A DNA stretch of 64,000 nt, taken from assembly GCA_036924085.1 (NCBI GenBank), contig JAVGWX010000011.1:22703739-22767738 (forward strand), given 5' to 3'. Below, piece by piece: positions 20,738 to 31,969 of this stretch; the first letter of the stretch is position 1, and each line of letters starts with the position of its first letter. Origin of the DNA: Ariolimax columbianus (taxonomy: Eukaryota > Mollusca > Gastropoda > Stylommatophora > Arionidae). Below the pieces are notes generated by a model that was given only the letters and a program-made list of their open reading frames with translations, made no database searches and was not told the DNA's origin. A program made the translations under genes and the position numbers.

Positions 20738-20835
20738 CGCTTAACTTAACTTAACGTCTTTGTACTGGTTTAGAAGATTGCGGAGTATGTATACAACCAG
20801 TTTCATTTACATTTCTTTGCTCTAAAAGCTATGCG
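20738..20835 (-). mobile_element. CR1/L2-like LINE, 3' terminal fragment
   Basis: About 90 bp match the 3' end of the LINE at 50.7 kb: 'cttaacttaacttaacgtct', 'actggtttagaaga', 'acaaccagtttca', 'ctctaaaagctatgcgcat'. The (TTAAG)n end is the tail. Extreme 5' truncation is typical of this class. Confidence 0.85.
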
Positions 20836-21340
20836 CATCAAACCTATTCTTACAGGCATTATCTCTCTCTCTCTCTATCTCTCTCTTCGGTAACAAAACT
20901 AAGTCCCATAGCAGAAACTGCCGTCGGGGATGAAGAGTTAGAGATTACATAGTACTGAGCAACAGCATGTGTTAGGTGGGATGACCAGTTACCTTCCTCG
21001 CTGCCTGTCTTTCCCTAACTGTAGTTCAGTGCATTTCTTAATTGTCTCATCATAATCATGTGGCACATCGCTCTCTTGACAGCCATTGTATATGAATCTC
21101 AATCAGCAGCCAGTCTACTCGCCTGCTACATGTTCATGTTTAGGGTGTCCTTGATGTCTGGTGCCTATCTTCGCCTTGGTCAGCCTCTGCCTCGTCTTCC
21201 TGGAACAATCCCCTCCAGAACTGCTTTTTCCAGTCCGTCATGGCGCTTGATGTGGTTGAAAAAACGTGTTTCTGAGACATAATGGGGCTTATAGACCAGC
21301 TCTCTTCGACACAGATCTTCAGGACTGCTTGTTATTTTCT
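20836..21340. other. Unassigned spacer
   Basis: A short (CT)n run at about 20863-20888; otherwise nothing recognised. Confidence 0.4.
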
Positions 21341-21690
21341 TTCAGTTCAGTTCAGTTCATCCCGTAACCCATCAGGTCGTTGGGGCACACATGAAGACAT
21401 GAAAATCCCACGCCAACCCTCTCTGACCCGGGCTGCGACCGATCCGGTATAATAGATTGTCCTCATGTATGATTCTTAGGCTTGAAATCACCTGGCGGCG
21501 CCCATCTCCTCTCCAAACAGCGGTGGGCCAACATCTGCAAGTAACCTGAAGGAGCCCGTCCCCCCAGGCGAGCCATTGCCTCGTTAGCCTAGAGCCTCAC
21601 GGTTCTAGTTGCCCAGTGTGTACCCCGAGGAGGGGAGGTTGGCTTGTGAGCTCACTGTAATCGGCAGGCTACTAATTTCACTTTTCACTC
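21341..21690 (-). mobile_element. Possible short interspersed element
   Basis: A (GAACT)3 motif at 21343-21358 ('cagttcagttcagttcat') next to GC-rich non-coding DNA resembles the tail of a SINE in minus orientation. Only one copy lies in this window, so the call is tentative. Confidence 0.3.
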
Positions 21691-22215
21691 TTCCAGAGAA
21701 GAGCTAGCCGACCTCAGCGCCACTGGAATGCGGCGCCAAGCATGAGCACACCTTACACCTTCCGGTCATGGCACGCAATATCCAAGCAGGTCGTGCACAC
21801 CAACCAAGGACGGTGCGCAATCCGTAGTGACGTCCTATCCAACAACGCGAATTCTATTACACACGAAGAACAGATCGTGTATCTCCGAATTCCGATGAAA
21901 TTTACACACATAGGCTTCCTGTGAATAGCGTAGGACGTGCTAGAAAATGATCGTCATACAACACCGCGCCCCACACATGAAGTGGAACGAACAAACTACA
22001 CGAATATCGCAGACCATGAGAGCAGCTGTTGCTTGGTCGCCATCTTACCGGAAGTATTTGCTTTACCCAAGGAATTTATAGGATGCTTCTGTAGCATTTT
22101 GTCTCGAAAGCTCCGATCTTCATTATTAATATTTGTATGATTGTCCATGTCTCACATCCGCACAATGCCACCGGGGATACGCCTATTTCTAGGATCTTCG
22201 ATTGTAATTCTTTGC
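21691..22215. other. Unassigned spacer
   Basis: Nothing recognised; open frames of 60-67 codons lack any familiar motif. Confidence 0.4.
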
Positions 22216-23161
22216 TACGAGATGTTCAAACATTACATTTTTGTGTAAAGAAGACATTGTTTTTCTTCAAGTAGTCAAAGTCTCATTTATTTTTCGATTA
22301 TAATCTCCTACAATGTGTATGCACTTATCCAGCGTTTAAGTAGCTGTAATGCTTGAAAAGCTTCAGCGTAGAAAGATTTGCCAGTATGTCTTGAACCAAT
22401 CCAAGACAGTCTGTTTCACTTCGGCATTAGTGCTGAAATGCTGACCTCCAAGGAATATTGTAGGGGTCCAAACAGGTGTAAATCGCCTGGAGCGAGGTCT
22501 GGGCTGTAAGGTGTATGATGCAATACCTCCCAGTCGAGTTGCTGCAGATGTCACATAGTGCGTCGAGGCACATAAGGTCTAACGTTATCTTGCAGGAGCA
22601 CTGCGCACTTTGTGATCAAACTCAACGTTCAGTAACCTTCCGAAAATGAAAAGAACAAAATCATGAATAATAGTGTTCACCGCACCAAGAAGAAGAACTG
22701 CCTCTTGTGCAATTTCACGACAAGTTGTGCGTCGATTTTCCAGGATAAGGCGTTCGACAATCTGGATTTTCACAGGAATGATTAGTGGGTTGAGAGCCAT
22801 AACAGACGGAATTATAAATCACTGATATATGACCGTCTCTAAAATATTTACACCATTCAAATGTCTTACTGCGGATGTGTGTCTCATCACCATATTGTGG
22901 TTGCAGTCTTCTGTAAATTACCACAGGTTTCACGCCTTCTATTACACAAATATTAATTACAACACGCTATTCCATGAAAGCACTAACAGTGTTGTGCGCC
23001 ATTTTTATTTACCTGTCACCTGACCGGCCCACGAGAAGTGGGCCACCTAGCAATAATAGGACACAAATGCCCCTAACTAATGATAGTAGTTCCAACACGC
23101 TATAACCCATTCAGGTAGAACTAGAACAAAAAGTCCCGGTTTGATTTGAACGTCCCTCGTA
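22216..23161 (-). mobile_element. Decayed mariner transposon with both ends
   Basis: Left 'tacgagatgttcaaa' (22216) and right 'tttgatttgaacgtccctcgta' (ending 23161; reverse complement begins 'tacgagggacgttcaaat') form imperfect inverted ends. At 946 bp it is shorter than the usual 1.3 kb. Minus-strand remnants in order are 'VVIYRRLQPQYGDETH' (HTH part), 'RTTCREIA', 'PYSPDLAPGDLHLFGPL' (around the third catalytic Asp region) and 'CIHIVGDYNRKINE' near the C-terminus. Several frameshifts and internal loss make it inactive. Confidence 0.8.
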
Positions 23162-23374
23162 GTGTTGTGTCACATATTTGGCAAACTATTCAGTCTCTGC
23201 ATCGTTATGAACAATCGTCTTTTTATTTCTCTTACACAGTCCCCATGATTCGTTATCAAATAGCTAATCTTTTCAAAGCAAGCCACGTGTTCAGTTTCTT
23301 CATTACCAATAGGTGATTGTCTGGATCTCAAAATATTCTTCATGATGCTAAATTTGTTGTTCGCTCTTCTTCCT

Positions 23375-25697
23375 CTTCTTCTTCCTCGTACGCAGTCAGA
23401 CGGTAACCATTATTTTTTTCGAAAAAAGCGGCGGTCATCCTGAGGCTGTCGACACTGCCATAGAGCTTGTCTTGTGGTTCCACTGGTGATGGCTACATCT
23501 GCTCTCTCTGATCCTCGTATGTCGGGCAGTTCTGCAGCAGATGTTCAGCGGTCATTTTCCCGGTACCACACGGGCATTCGTCGGTTCCACCTATCTTCAA
23601 TTTGTTGAATAGGTGGTACCTCAGTCTATTGTGGCCAGTGCGAAGTCTGAAGACAACGACCTGCTCTCTTCTGTTCAGTTGGTAATATGTATCGTTTTTG
23701 GTGTAACCAGTATGTTCGGTTTCCCATTTGGTCATGTATCTGACTTTAATAAGCCGTTTTGACTCTTCGTACGTCATACTAGTATATGTTTGTGGTAGTC
23801 TTGCGCCTTCTTTTGCCAGTCTGTCTGCCTCCTCGTTGCCTTGGAAGTTGCAGTGTGGTGGGACCCACTGTACCACCACCCTTTTTGGTGCGGACTGCTG
23901 GCATAGTTGACAGAGTGCTGTTCTTAAGTCATTAAGCTCAGTGTTTTTCTGGCTTTTTAGCGCTGTGACTACGGCGAGAGCATCTGTAAGCAGGACTATA
24001 TGGCTTTCATTTTCTTTATGTGTCACCATTTCTTCCACTGCCGCCCTCAGTGCCTCTGCCTCCGCTCTGAAATTGCTTGTGTACTTACCAGTAGCGAATG
24101 ACAGTGTTATTTTTCTGCCATTTGGTAGGTTCAGGAATGCTCCTGCCCCTCCGTTTTGTGTAGTGTTTGTTACAGAACCGTCGGTGTATGCATGGGTCCA
24201 GTCCATGCTTGGGTAGTTTTTCGATATAAAGCTTAGGGTAGTATCTCTCCTTTCTTTTTCAGTCTGGCAGTTTTTGTTTCCAATACCTGGTATATTTTCT
24301 ACCACCTCTGGAAATATATCCTGCCTCCAGGTAGGTTTTCGTACAGTAGTGATGGGTTTTGGTGTTGTTAGTGCGTTTATGGGATCTTCGTGCATCTTTG
24401 CTTTGGCATTTCTGCAAAGTTTCTCCGCTTTAGTTTCCCATTTCCCAAATTGTTTAGTCTCTGGTGCATTGGATGGTCAGTCAGTCTTCGGAGTTTCTCT
24501 GACTGCAGCTGGGCTCTGCAGTCTCTTCTGTCGGTCATGGATTGCAGTTTTGTAATCTTTTCAAGTTCTACAATTGGCGTTGACTTCATGCCTCCTGTTA
24601 TAACTCTCATGGCTTGGTTTTGAAGTTTGCTAACTTTATCGAAGTTCGCCTTTGCTGCTGTTGTCCATGCCGCAATGCCATACTCGAGAACTGGTCTCAC
24701 TCTTCCAGTGTACAGTTTCTTCAGTATGCTTTCGTCTGCTCCCCAGCTTGTGCCAGCAAGTTTCCTCATGATTGCCATTCTTTCTCTGGCTCCTCATTCG
24801 GTTTCTCTCGATCTGACTTTTCCATGTCATGCGCCGATCAAATGTGACTCTCAGATAGTTTGGGTTGTCGTTTGACTGCAGGAATTTGTCATTTAAACTT
24901 AATTTGGTATTTTGGGGTTTGATTGAAAGCGAGAATATTGTGCATGTGGTTTTCTCTTCGTTTATTTTGACCAGCCATGAGTTCGCCCACTCTTCCAGCG
25001 ATGTTAGGGCCTGCTGCATCCGATTTTTTGCTATGGTGAGATTCTTTTCAGAGGTCCACATAGCCAGATCGTCTGCAAACATTGAGCTATGGACTCTTCT
25101 TGGTATATTCTCTGTAATGTCGTTTATATACACCAGGAAGAGTGTGGGTGACAGTACTCCCCCTTGGGGTACTCCCTGCTCGAGTGTCATCTTTTTGCTC
25201 ATCTGCCCTTGTACTTGGACTCTGGCCGTTCTTTGTTTGAGGTAGTGGTTGATCCACTTGTACATTCTCCCACAAACTTCATTTCTCCTTAGCTTGACTC
25301 AAAGTCCGTCTTTCCAGACTTTGTCAATTGCCTTCTCAAGGTCCACCCAAACCGCTACTGTGTGTTTCTGTGCCTGGTAGGCATCTTCTATTTCCTGGGC
25401 TATGAGGATGACCTGGTCCTCAGTGGATCTGTGCTGTCTAAAGCCGGCTTGCTGTGAAATTAGTATTCGTTTTTCTTCCAGATGCCACATCAGTCTGGTG
25501 TTTATCATACGTTCCATCAGTTTGCCAACACAGCTCAGTAGGCTGATGAGCCTGTATCCATTCGGATCTGTTTTGTCCTTTCCATTCTGTTTTTCGCCAT
25601 TCCTTTCCTCCCTCTTCACCGCCATTTCATAACTACTATCATCTGTTATGATTTGTCCAAAGTGATTGATTGGCGTCTTGTCAGTCTCGAGAGACAA
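23375..25697 (-). mobile_element. RT-RNase H LINE, 5'-truncated, 2.3 kb
   Basis: This is the largest TE coding remnant in the window. It holds the RT from the fingers onward, a connection region, RNase H and a C-terminal Cys/His motif, then a 3' end with 'cttcttcttcc' (a GAA-type tail on the sense strand). The 5' endonuclease is absent. The domain order fits the RNase H-bearing LINE groups (I/Nimb/Jockey-related); I cannot assign the clade further. 3' fragments of the same or a close family lie at 12.1 kb and 27.7 kb. Confidence 0.85.
23493..25697 (-). pseudogene. LINE reverse transcriptase-RNase H polyprotein, broken
   Basis: Reading from 25697: 'NGYRLISLLSCVGKLMERM' (RT motif 1-2 region), 'QAGFRQHRSTEDQ', then an in-frame TGA near 25298. 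The frame continues with 'EQGVPQGGVLSPTLFLVYIN' (motif B) and 'MFADDLAMW' (catalytic YADD-type box). A frameshift near 24.78 kb leads to 'RPVLEYGIAAWTTAAKANF' (thumb/connection), and a second near 24.39 kb leads to RNase H: 'AYTDGSVTNTTQNGGAGAF', 'AEAEAL', 'LLTDALAV', 'NEEADRLAKEG', ending with 'CPCGTGKMTAEHLLQNC', a CCHC-like motif. In the family this protein copies the element's RNA at the nicked target. One nonsense codon and two frameshifts mean no full protein is made. Confidence 0.85.
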
Positions 25698-26088
25698 TGG
25701 ACTTCACGCTAGAGAGGGGACAGTCAGTTGTTGACCTAGCTTTCGTCGCAAACGTCTGAAGTTTGCGTCTTGACGCATCCTGTCTTCCCTTGCCTGCAGA
25801 CCAAGACACAAAGCCTGCCTCCAGCCGGGTCTGTCTTTGACGAGTTCCTCCCAGTTGCAGGTGTCCATATACAACGCCTTCGGGTCAAGCTTGCAAACAT
25901 CTTTGTAGCGGAGGAAGGGTCTACCTTTTTCACGATTAACGTGCTCAGCTCTCCGTAAATGAAATTACTTGGTACTCTCCCATCTTTCATTCTGCACACG
26001 TGATCAAGCCACCGCAAGCGACGCTGGCGGTGGATCGTAACTAAGCTGACCATCTGTGCACGGTCCAACACTTCGTTGTTAGCTACTC
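25698..26088 (-). mobile_element. LINE X, C-terminal fragment
   Basis: The minus strand gives 'VANNEVLDRAQMVSL', 'RRLRWLDHVCRMKDGRVP', then, with frameshifts, 'RYKDVCKLD' and 'DRPGWRQAL'. This is the conserved region after the RT thumb in endonuclease-RT LINEs ('RWLGHV.RM.D'). Its 5' end passes directly into the 52-bp array, and its 3' end abuts the RT-RNase H LINE. Confidence 0.75.
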
Positions 26089-26557
26089 TGTCACTCCATG
26101 AAATTGTCCAAGGTAAAAGACATTATTTACATGTCTCATCTGTCACTCCATGAAATTGTCCAAGGTAAAAGACATTATTTACATGTCTCATCTGTCACTC
26201 CATGAAATTGTCCAAGGTAAAAGACATTATTTACATGTCTCATCTGTCACTCCATGAAATTGTCCAAGGTAAAAGACATTATTTACATGTCTCATCTGTC
26301 ACTCCATGAAATTGTCCAAGGTAAAAGACATTATTTACATGTCTCATCTGTCACTCCATGAAATTGTCCAAGGTAAAAGACATTATTTACATGTCTCATC
26401 TGTCACTCCATGAAATTGTCCAAGGTAAAAGACATTATTTACATGTCCCATCTGTCACTCCATGAAATTGTCCAAGGTAAAAGACATTATTTACATGTCC
26501 CATCTGTCACTCCATGAAATTGTCCAAGGTAAAAGACATTATTTACATCTCCCCTCA
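26089..26557. repeat. 52-bp array, nearly identical units
   Basis: Nine units beginning 'ctgtcactccatgaaattgt' and ending 'tttacatgtctcat' with almost no differences (one c/t site in the last copies). The minus-strand part of each unit that encodes 'TISWSDR' is contiguous with the LINE X fragment at 26085, so the LINE supplied about half of the unit. Confidence 0.95.
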
Positions 26558-27219
26558 TATCATAGACTTCAGTTAGACTTATTTTTTTCAACCCTTCCGT
26601 TTCAGTTTGTGAGCTATTTACTGACTTCTCCTCGTATTATATAGCAGTTACTGTTGCACTGCCACATTATTTTATATGACTAATCCTGTGAGCGGACGTG
26701 AAGCAACACTCAGTCAGCGAATGTGCATTCAACCCACAATTCTATTAGCAGTTACCCAGATTTGTACGACCTACTCATTCCCAGTTTATCTTAACGATTC
26801 GAGAATTTAGAGATTGGGTCCATTTGTCTATGTGTGCCTTCATTAATGGGCTATAGTTGTTTAATGCATGCTTTCATTTTGTCAGTAACAATTGTCCTTG
26901 TAGGATCATTTTCCCCAAGCAACAAGGCCCTTGTTCGGACCAGGAATGGCTTGCAATTAAGGAAAAGATAAACTTTGGCCGGCTGCAGATAACGGATTGA
27001 TCGCATTACCGTGATGGAATGGGGCTATAAACAACGATGTTATTGCTGACTTGGCCCTGTTGCGAACTTCTGAGGCTAATGGCCTTGATTTATATCGCGC
27101 GTGTGACCCGGGGCACAGTAAGATAAGCCGTGCTATAATTGAGGCCAGTACGGCTTTCTTGGAGACCAAATGTAAATAAGTCTGTGTACCCTGAGTGTGA
27201 AGAGATCTGGATGTGCTTT
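26558..27219. other. Unassigned spacer
   Basis: Nothing recognised. Confidence 0.4.
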
Positions 27220-27648
27220 CAGTTTGGCTTGGCTTGGCTTGGCTTAGCTTAGCTTGGTTTGGCTTGTCTTGTCTTGGCTTGTCTTGGTTTGGCTTGGCTT
27301 GGCTTCGTTCGTTCTCAATCTCCCGCTACCAAACTCTGAAAGGGCTTAAGTAGCAGAATGTAGTCCAGAGAAAATAATGCGTTGTGTCGTAGTTTACAGC
27401 CTGTCTGCGATATGTGCACCTTTCGTCCAATACACCCGACTTCAGCAATTATTTTTTAGTACTGAGTTAGCATTCCCTCTTCGATCGCTTCTCCTTAGCC
27501 AGTCTGCCCTGCTGCAGCCTGTTATCCAGGATCATCACGTAGAGGTGTAGAAAGGTCTTGGCAGCTCTGGTTCGCTGGCCCTGACGCTAGCAGTCAGCTA
27601 TGGGTCGCTAACAACTGCAGCTCAAGCGCTGCTCAGCATCTTGATCTC
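27220..27648 (-). mobile_element. SINE A, copy 6, with long (AAGCC)n tail
   Basis: About 80 bp of 'ggctt' repeats and variants at 27223-27305 precede the usual body, which is the clearest evidence that the pentamer is the SINE A tail. Confidence 0.9.
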
Positions 27649-27649
27649 T

Positions 27650-28790
27650 GCTATCAGTTTGAATGAATACATTTCTTTACAAAATTATTAAACATAACTT
27701 CTTCTTCCTTTATTAGCTGATGCCTTGCTTCTAGCCCGGTGAGATTCACGAAGGAAACTGCATACCGGGAATTAGCCTGCCCCCCATAGTTTGTCGAACA
27801 TTGTCGCTTCCACGGGCTAGGCTGCCTCTCATTGGTCGGCTTAAGTAGGGCAGTCCTGCAGGATATGTTCTGGTGTTTGATTGGGTGCTCCACAATTGCA
27901 CGTGGTGGTGTCTCTGAGACCCATTCTAGTGAGGTGGGCCTTTAGTCTGCAATGTCCCGTTCTGAGGCTGAAGATCTTTGTCTGCTCATCTCTGCCGAGT
28001 TTGTCTGCCTATCACCGCCAAGTTTGTCTGCCCATCTCTGCCGAGTTTGTCTGCCTATCACCGCCAAGTTTGTCTGCCCATCTCTGCCGAGTTTGTCTGC
28101 CTATCACCGCCAAGTTTGTCTGCTTATCACCGCCAAGTTTGTCTGCCCATCTCTGCCGAGTTTGTCTGCCTATCACCGCCAAGTTTGTCTGCCCATCTCT
28201 GCCGAGTTTGTCTGCCTATCACCGCCAAGTTTGTCTGCCTATCACCGCCAAGTTTGTCTGCCCATCTCTGCCGAGTTTGTCTGCCCATCAACGCTAAGTT
28301 TGTCTGCTCATCTCTGCCAAGTTTGTCTATGCTGTCATTTTCTAGTATGCATTCTTTGTGCTGGTCTCTCCATTCTGTCTTCATATACAGTTTAATGAAT
28401 GCTTTTGCTTCTTTATAGCTCTGTGGATGTCGAGTTTATGTGCCGCCTCTTCCTTTTGTCTGCAAGCTCATCTGCTTTTTCTTTTTCAAAGATCCCACAG
28501 TGGGCCGGAATCAACTGTAGGACTAAATCAGTTTTTTTTAAAAATGGCAACCTTAGTTATATTTTATTTCATGTGATAGTCTATCTTAGTTGTGGCTTGA
28601 GATGGCTTTGGAGTACACTCCTTTGTCAGGTTAGAATGATCGTTTTCCCTGGAGTTATGTTTTGGCTGATCAGAATGAGTTGCTGCACGAATAGCTGATG
28701 CTTCAGCTCTAACATTGGTACATACATCTTCTGCTGGTATGGAAGGGCTTTCCAATTAAACAGAACAGCCACATCAGCTGAAATTGGTGT
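27650..28790 (-). mobile_element. RT-RNase H LINE, 3' fragment with internal array
   Basis: On the minus strand, '[17 protein letters not shown]' (RNase H core) at about 28.7 kb and 'LIPAHCGIFEKEKADELAD' (RNase H end) at about 28.45 kb are followed by the 23-bp array, then the remnant of the C-terminal Cys/His region near 27.85-27.95 kb ('GAPNQTPEHILQDCP' after a frameshift). It is the same class as the LINE at 23.4 kb but a different subfamily. Stops and the array destroy the frame. Confidence 0.75.
27986..28328. repeat. 23-bp array inside the LINE
   Basis: Two 23-bp subtypes, 'tctgcccatctctgccgag' plus 'tttg' and 'tctgcctatcaccgccaag' plus 'tttg', mostly alternate over about 15 units. The array lies between the end of RNase H and the Cys/His motif of the LINE. 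Confidence 0.9.
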
Positions 28791-28885
28791 GTATAATGGC
28801 AGAGAACTTGCCGGGGATCGAGTGTCTTACAGATATGCTATCATGAGAACGCCGTTCTGCAAAGACATGCTAAGTGATGATATAT

Positions 28886-28953
28886 ATACATATATACTCG
28901 TGTGTGGATATATATATATATATATACTCGTGCGTGGATATACATATATACCC

Positions 28954-29033
<80 letters not shown>

Positions 29034-29052
29034 TCGTGTGTGTGTGTGTGTG
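28886..29052. repeat. (TA)n / (TG)n microsatellite at a LINE tail
   Basis: Short 'actcgtgtgtgga' + (TA)n units, then about 70 bp of pure TA, then (TG)8, ending at the 3' end of the LINE fragment below. The repetitive Ile-Tyr frames are artefacts. Confidence 0.85.
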
Positions 29053-29300
29053 TCCTGCTGGTGCCTTTCAGCGTCAGGTTATGAAGAGGTCTTTGGCCGA
29101 ACTCTATAGTATGTGCTTCGTACACGAGAACTTTGCTGCTTCTGTGAATTCTGCTATCCATTTTTTGCGTGATCGGCCCTTGGCTTTTAATCCATTGTAC
29201 ATGTATAGCATTGCTTTCTGATGGATACTATCTGGTGTGTGGCGTGTCACGTGGCCGAACCATTTGATTTGCTGTCTCTTGATGAGATCTAGCACCGGTG
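29050..29300 (-). mobile_element. LINE V, 3' end, copy 1
   Basis: The minus strand reads 'MLDLIKRQQIKWFGHVTR' and '[19 protein letters not shown]', the post-RT C-terminal motif. The 3' section 'tgcctttcagcgtcaggtta' is shared with 33.6 kb. It is 5'-truncated. Confidence 0.75.
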
Positions 29301-29395
29301 TTGTACCTACTTATAGCGCGTCTTAGTGTGTGCGCGCGCGTGTGTGTGTATGAAAGGTTATAAAATATTGCTGAAGTTTCCAAATATAGTTATAT

Positions 29396-29447
<52 letters not shown>

Positions 29448-30039
29448 ACACACACAGACACACACGCACACACAAATAGTTATAGTGTAGTGTTAACTAT
29501 TTGTGAACTTTATTTTTCTTCTCCTCAATTATTTATATTAAATGTATATCCTAAATTGTATGGACAAGCCATTCTTACCCTTAATTTGAAAACGAACAGC
29601 GAAGGAGGAGTGCGCATGCGTGACACTGATAACGGAGAACCATATACATTCTTCCAGTGGACCTTCGCAATTGGTTTAGACACCGTAGTGCAGGGGAGAC
29701 AAATCTGGTTAGGATCTAGGAGCCACGTAAAAAATGTAGGAGCAATGAATCGCGCTGGATGAAAAGGCTGTACCGCGACGAGGAAAATTGTGCGAGTAAA
29801 TACAACACTGGTCCTATCATGTCAGGCGCCACAGCGACATTTGTAGGCGACATGGCGCCTCTAAATTTGTCGTGTCCTGCTGTAGGGATTATTTTTGATA
29901 AAATTTAGAAGGTGCGAATGTATTGTTAATCACTGGTTTTTTTTCATCTTCTGCCTGTCTCCTTTAGAATGTTCGGATATCTTAGTTATTTTGATATTAC
30001 CCATTGCGGGCCAATATGGCGACAGCCTCGAATAATAAT
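29301..30039. other. Spacer with (CT)n/(CA)n
   Basis: A (CT)n run then CA-rich DNA at 29397-29478; otherwise no gene or family recognised. Confidence 0.5.
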
Positions 30040-30540
30040 TAACAATATATATTAACGACATATATCGACCATGCATTAACTACATATAGTCACATATTAA
30101 CTGCATATTAACCACGTATTAGCCTCATATTAAGAGAGTATTAGCAACATATTAAGAGAGTATTAGCAACATATTAGCCTCATATTAAGTGAGTATTAGC
30201 AACATATTAGCCTCATATTGACCGTGTATTAATCACATTTTAACCACTTATTAACCATATATTAACCACATATGTGAATCACATATTAACCATATATTAA
30301 CCACATGTTATTGTATTAGGCAGGTATTAACCAAGTATTAACCACATTTTAACCACGTGTTAGCCATATATTAACCATCCAGCCACCATGTGTTAACCAT
30401 ATGTTAACCACATATTCACAGCATATTAAGCACATAATCAGCCCATAACCACATATTCTAAAAATATTAACCATCTATCAACCATGTATTAGCAACATAT
30501 TAACTATGTGTCAACCACATATTAAAACATATTAATCATA
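30040..30540. repeat. 'ttaaccacatatta' repeats, left palindrome arm
   Basis: Irregular 10-22-bp repeats such as 'attaaccacatattaacc'. From about 30218 onward the order of distinctive phrases ('tgaccgtgtattaatcac', 'cacatatgtgaatcac', 'ccagccaccatg', 'cacataatcagccca') is the reverse complement of 32556 back to about 32300. Confidence 0.85.
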
Positions 30541-31370
30541 AGCAAACACGCATGAACAATATATTTACCATGTGTCGACCACGCATTAACAATAATTTTA
30601 CCATGTGTCGACCACGCATTAACAATAAATTTACCATGTGTCGACCACGCATTAACAATATATTTACCATGTGTCGACCACGCATTAACAATATATTTAC
30701 CATGTGTCGACCACGCATTAACAATAAATTTACCATGTGTCGACCACGCATTAACAATATATTTACCATGTGTCGACCACGCATGAACAATAAATTTACC
30801 ATGTGTCGACCACGCATTAACAATATATTTACCATGTGTCGACCACGCATTAACAATAATCTTACCATGTGTCGACCACGCATTAACAATATATTTACCA
30901 TGTGTCGACCACGCATTAACAATATATTTACCATGTGTCGACCACGCATGAACAATAAATTTACCATGTGTCGACCACGCATTAACAATATATTTACCAT
31001 GTGTCGACCACGCATTAACAATATATTTACCATGTGTCGACCACGCATTAACAATAAATTTACCATGTGTCGACCACGCATTAACAATATATTTACCATG
31101 TGTCAACCAGGCATTAACAATAATCTTACCATGTGTCGACCACGCATTAACAATATATTTACCATGTATCGACCACGCATTAACAATATATTTATCATGT
31201 ATCGACCACGCATTAACAATATATTTACCATGTATCGACCACACATTACAATATAATTACCATGTATCGACCACGCATTACAATATAATTACCATGTATC
31301 GACCACGCATTACAATATAATTACCATGTATCGACCACACATTACAATATAATTACCATGTATCGACTAC
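30541..31370. repeat. 33-bp array
   Basis: About 25 units of 'cattaacaatatatttacca' + 'tgtgtcgaccacg', with variants 'aataaattt' and 'aataatctt'; the last five units are shorter ('cattacaatataattacc'). All three plus frames and two minus frames stay open because of the 33-bp period; no gene is implied. It occupies the centre of the palindrome. Confidence 0.95.
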
Positions 31371-31371
31371 G

Positions 31372-31735
31372 TATTGCTGTTGTCGTCGTCGTCGTTACCG
31401 CTGCCGCCGCTGCTGCTGTTTGCCCACTATGAGTAGTACTATTTTGCGCGCTCTGAAAAGGACGTTCAGTGGCGGGCTGTCATAGCTTTCCTTACATCCC
31501 GAGCGTGCTGATGAAGGTGAACAACAGAAGTCCTCTTTGCAATTGTGCTATGCTTGTATTTGCTCACTATCAAAGGGTGCCATGCGAGCGAGTCTGCCAT
31601 GAAAACAGCCCGTTTCCAGGAAGACCAACATGACAGTGAGGTCGGGATCTGTCCAGTATATTTGACTAACCCTGGCTGATACATCCGATCAATATATTTT
31701 ACCTGCCCAGACCGTAGCCTCCTCTCCCAGCCAAA
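31372..31735 (-). mobile_element. SINE B, copy 5
   Basis: The tail at 31378-31432 is degenerate ('gctgttgtcgtcgtcgtcg'), followed by 'tgcccactatgagtag', 'ggacgttcagtggcggg', 'gctgatgaaggtgaac' and 'tgaaaacagcccgtttcc'. It inserted inside the palindrome between the 33-bp array and the right arm. Confidence 0.75.
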
Positions 31736-31969
31736 TAGGTTTTACTTTTTTATGAAACGACCTTCTGCAACAAACATGCTACCTATAAGCAGCGTACAAA
31801 AAAAGTGTGGCCCAAAGACAAAAAAATTACAAATTTAAGAAATGAAAAGTATTTCATTGATTCCTTAAAACATTTCACGAACCAGCTGGAAAATTGAAAG
31901 AGAAAGCCAAACCTGCTAAGAAACTTATAACAGCCAGGTATGTCGGCGGACTTCAGTTGACATGGTTGA
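31736..31969. other. Unassigned spacer
   Basis: Nothing recognised, except that 'attgattccttaaaacatttca' partly resembles 32584-32605. Confidence 0.4.

Noticed and set aside
26089..26557. CRISPR-like regular repeats
   Set aside because: There are no unique spacers between identical repeats, the units are contiguous, and the genome context is eukaryotic. The same applies to the other arrays.
28789..29221. Ile-Tyr repeat proteins
   Set aside because: (TA)n microsatellite read in several frames.
30522..31256. Paired 234- and 240-codon frames (FTMCRPRINN and antisense)
   Set aside because: Produced by the 33-bp array; no conserved protein feature.
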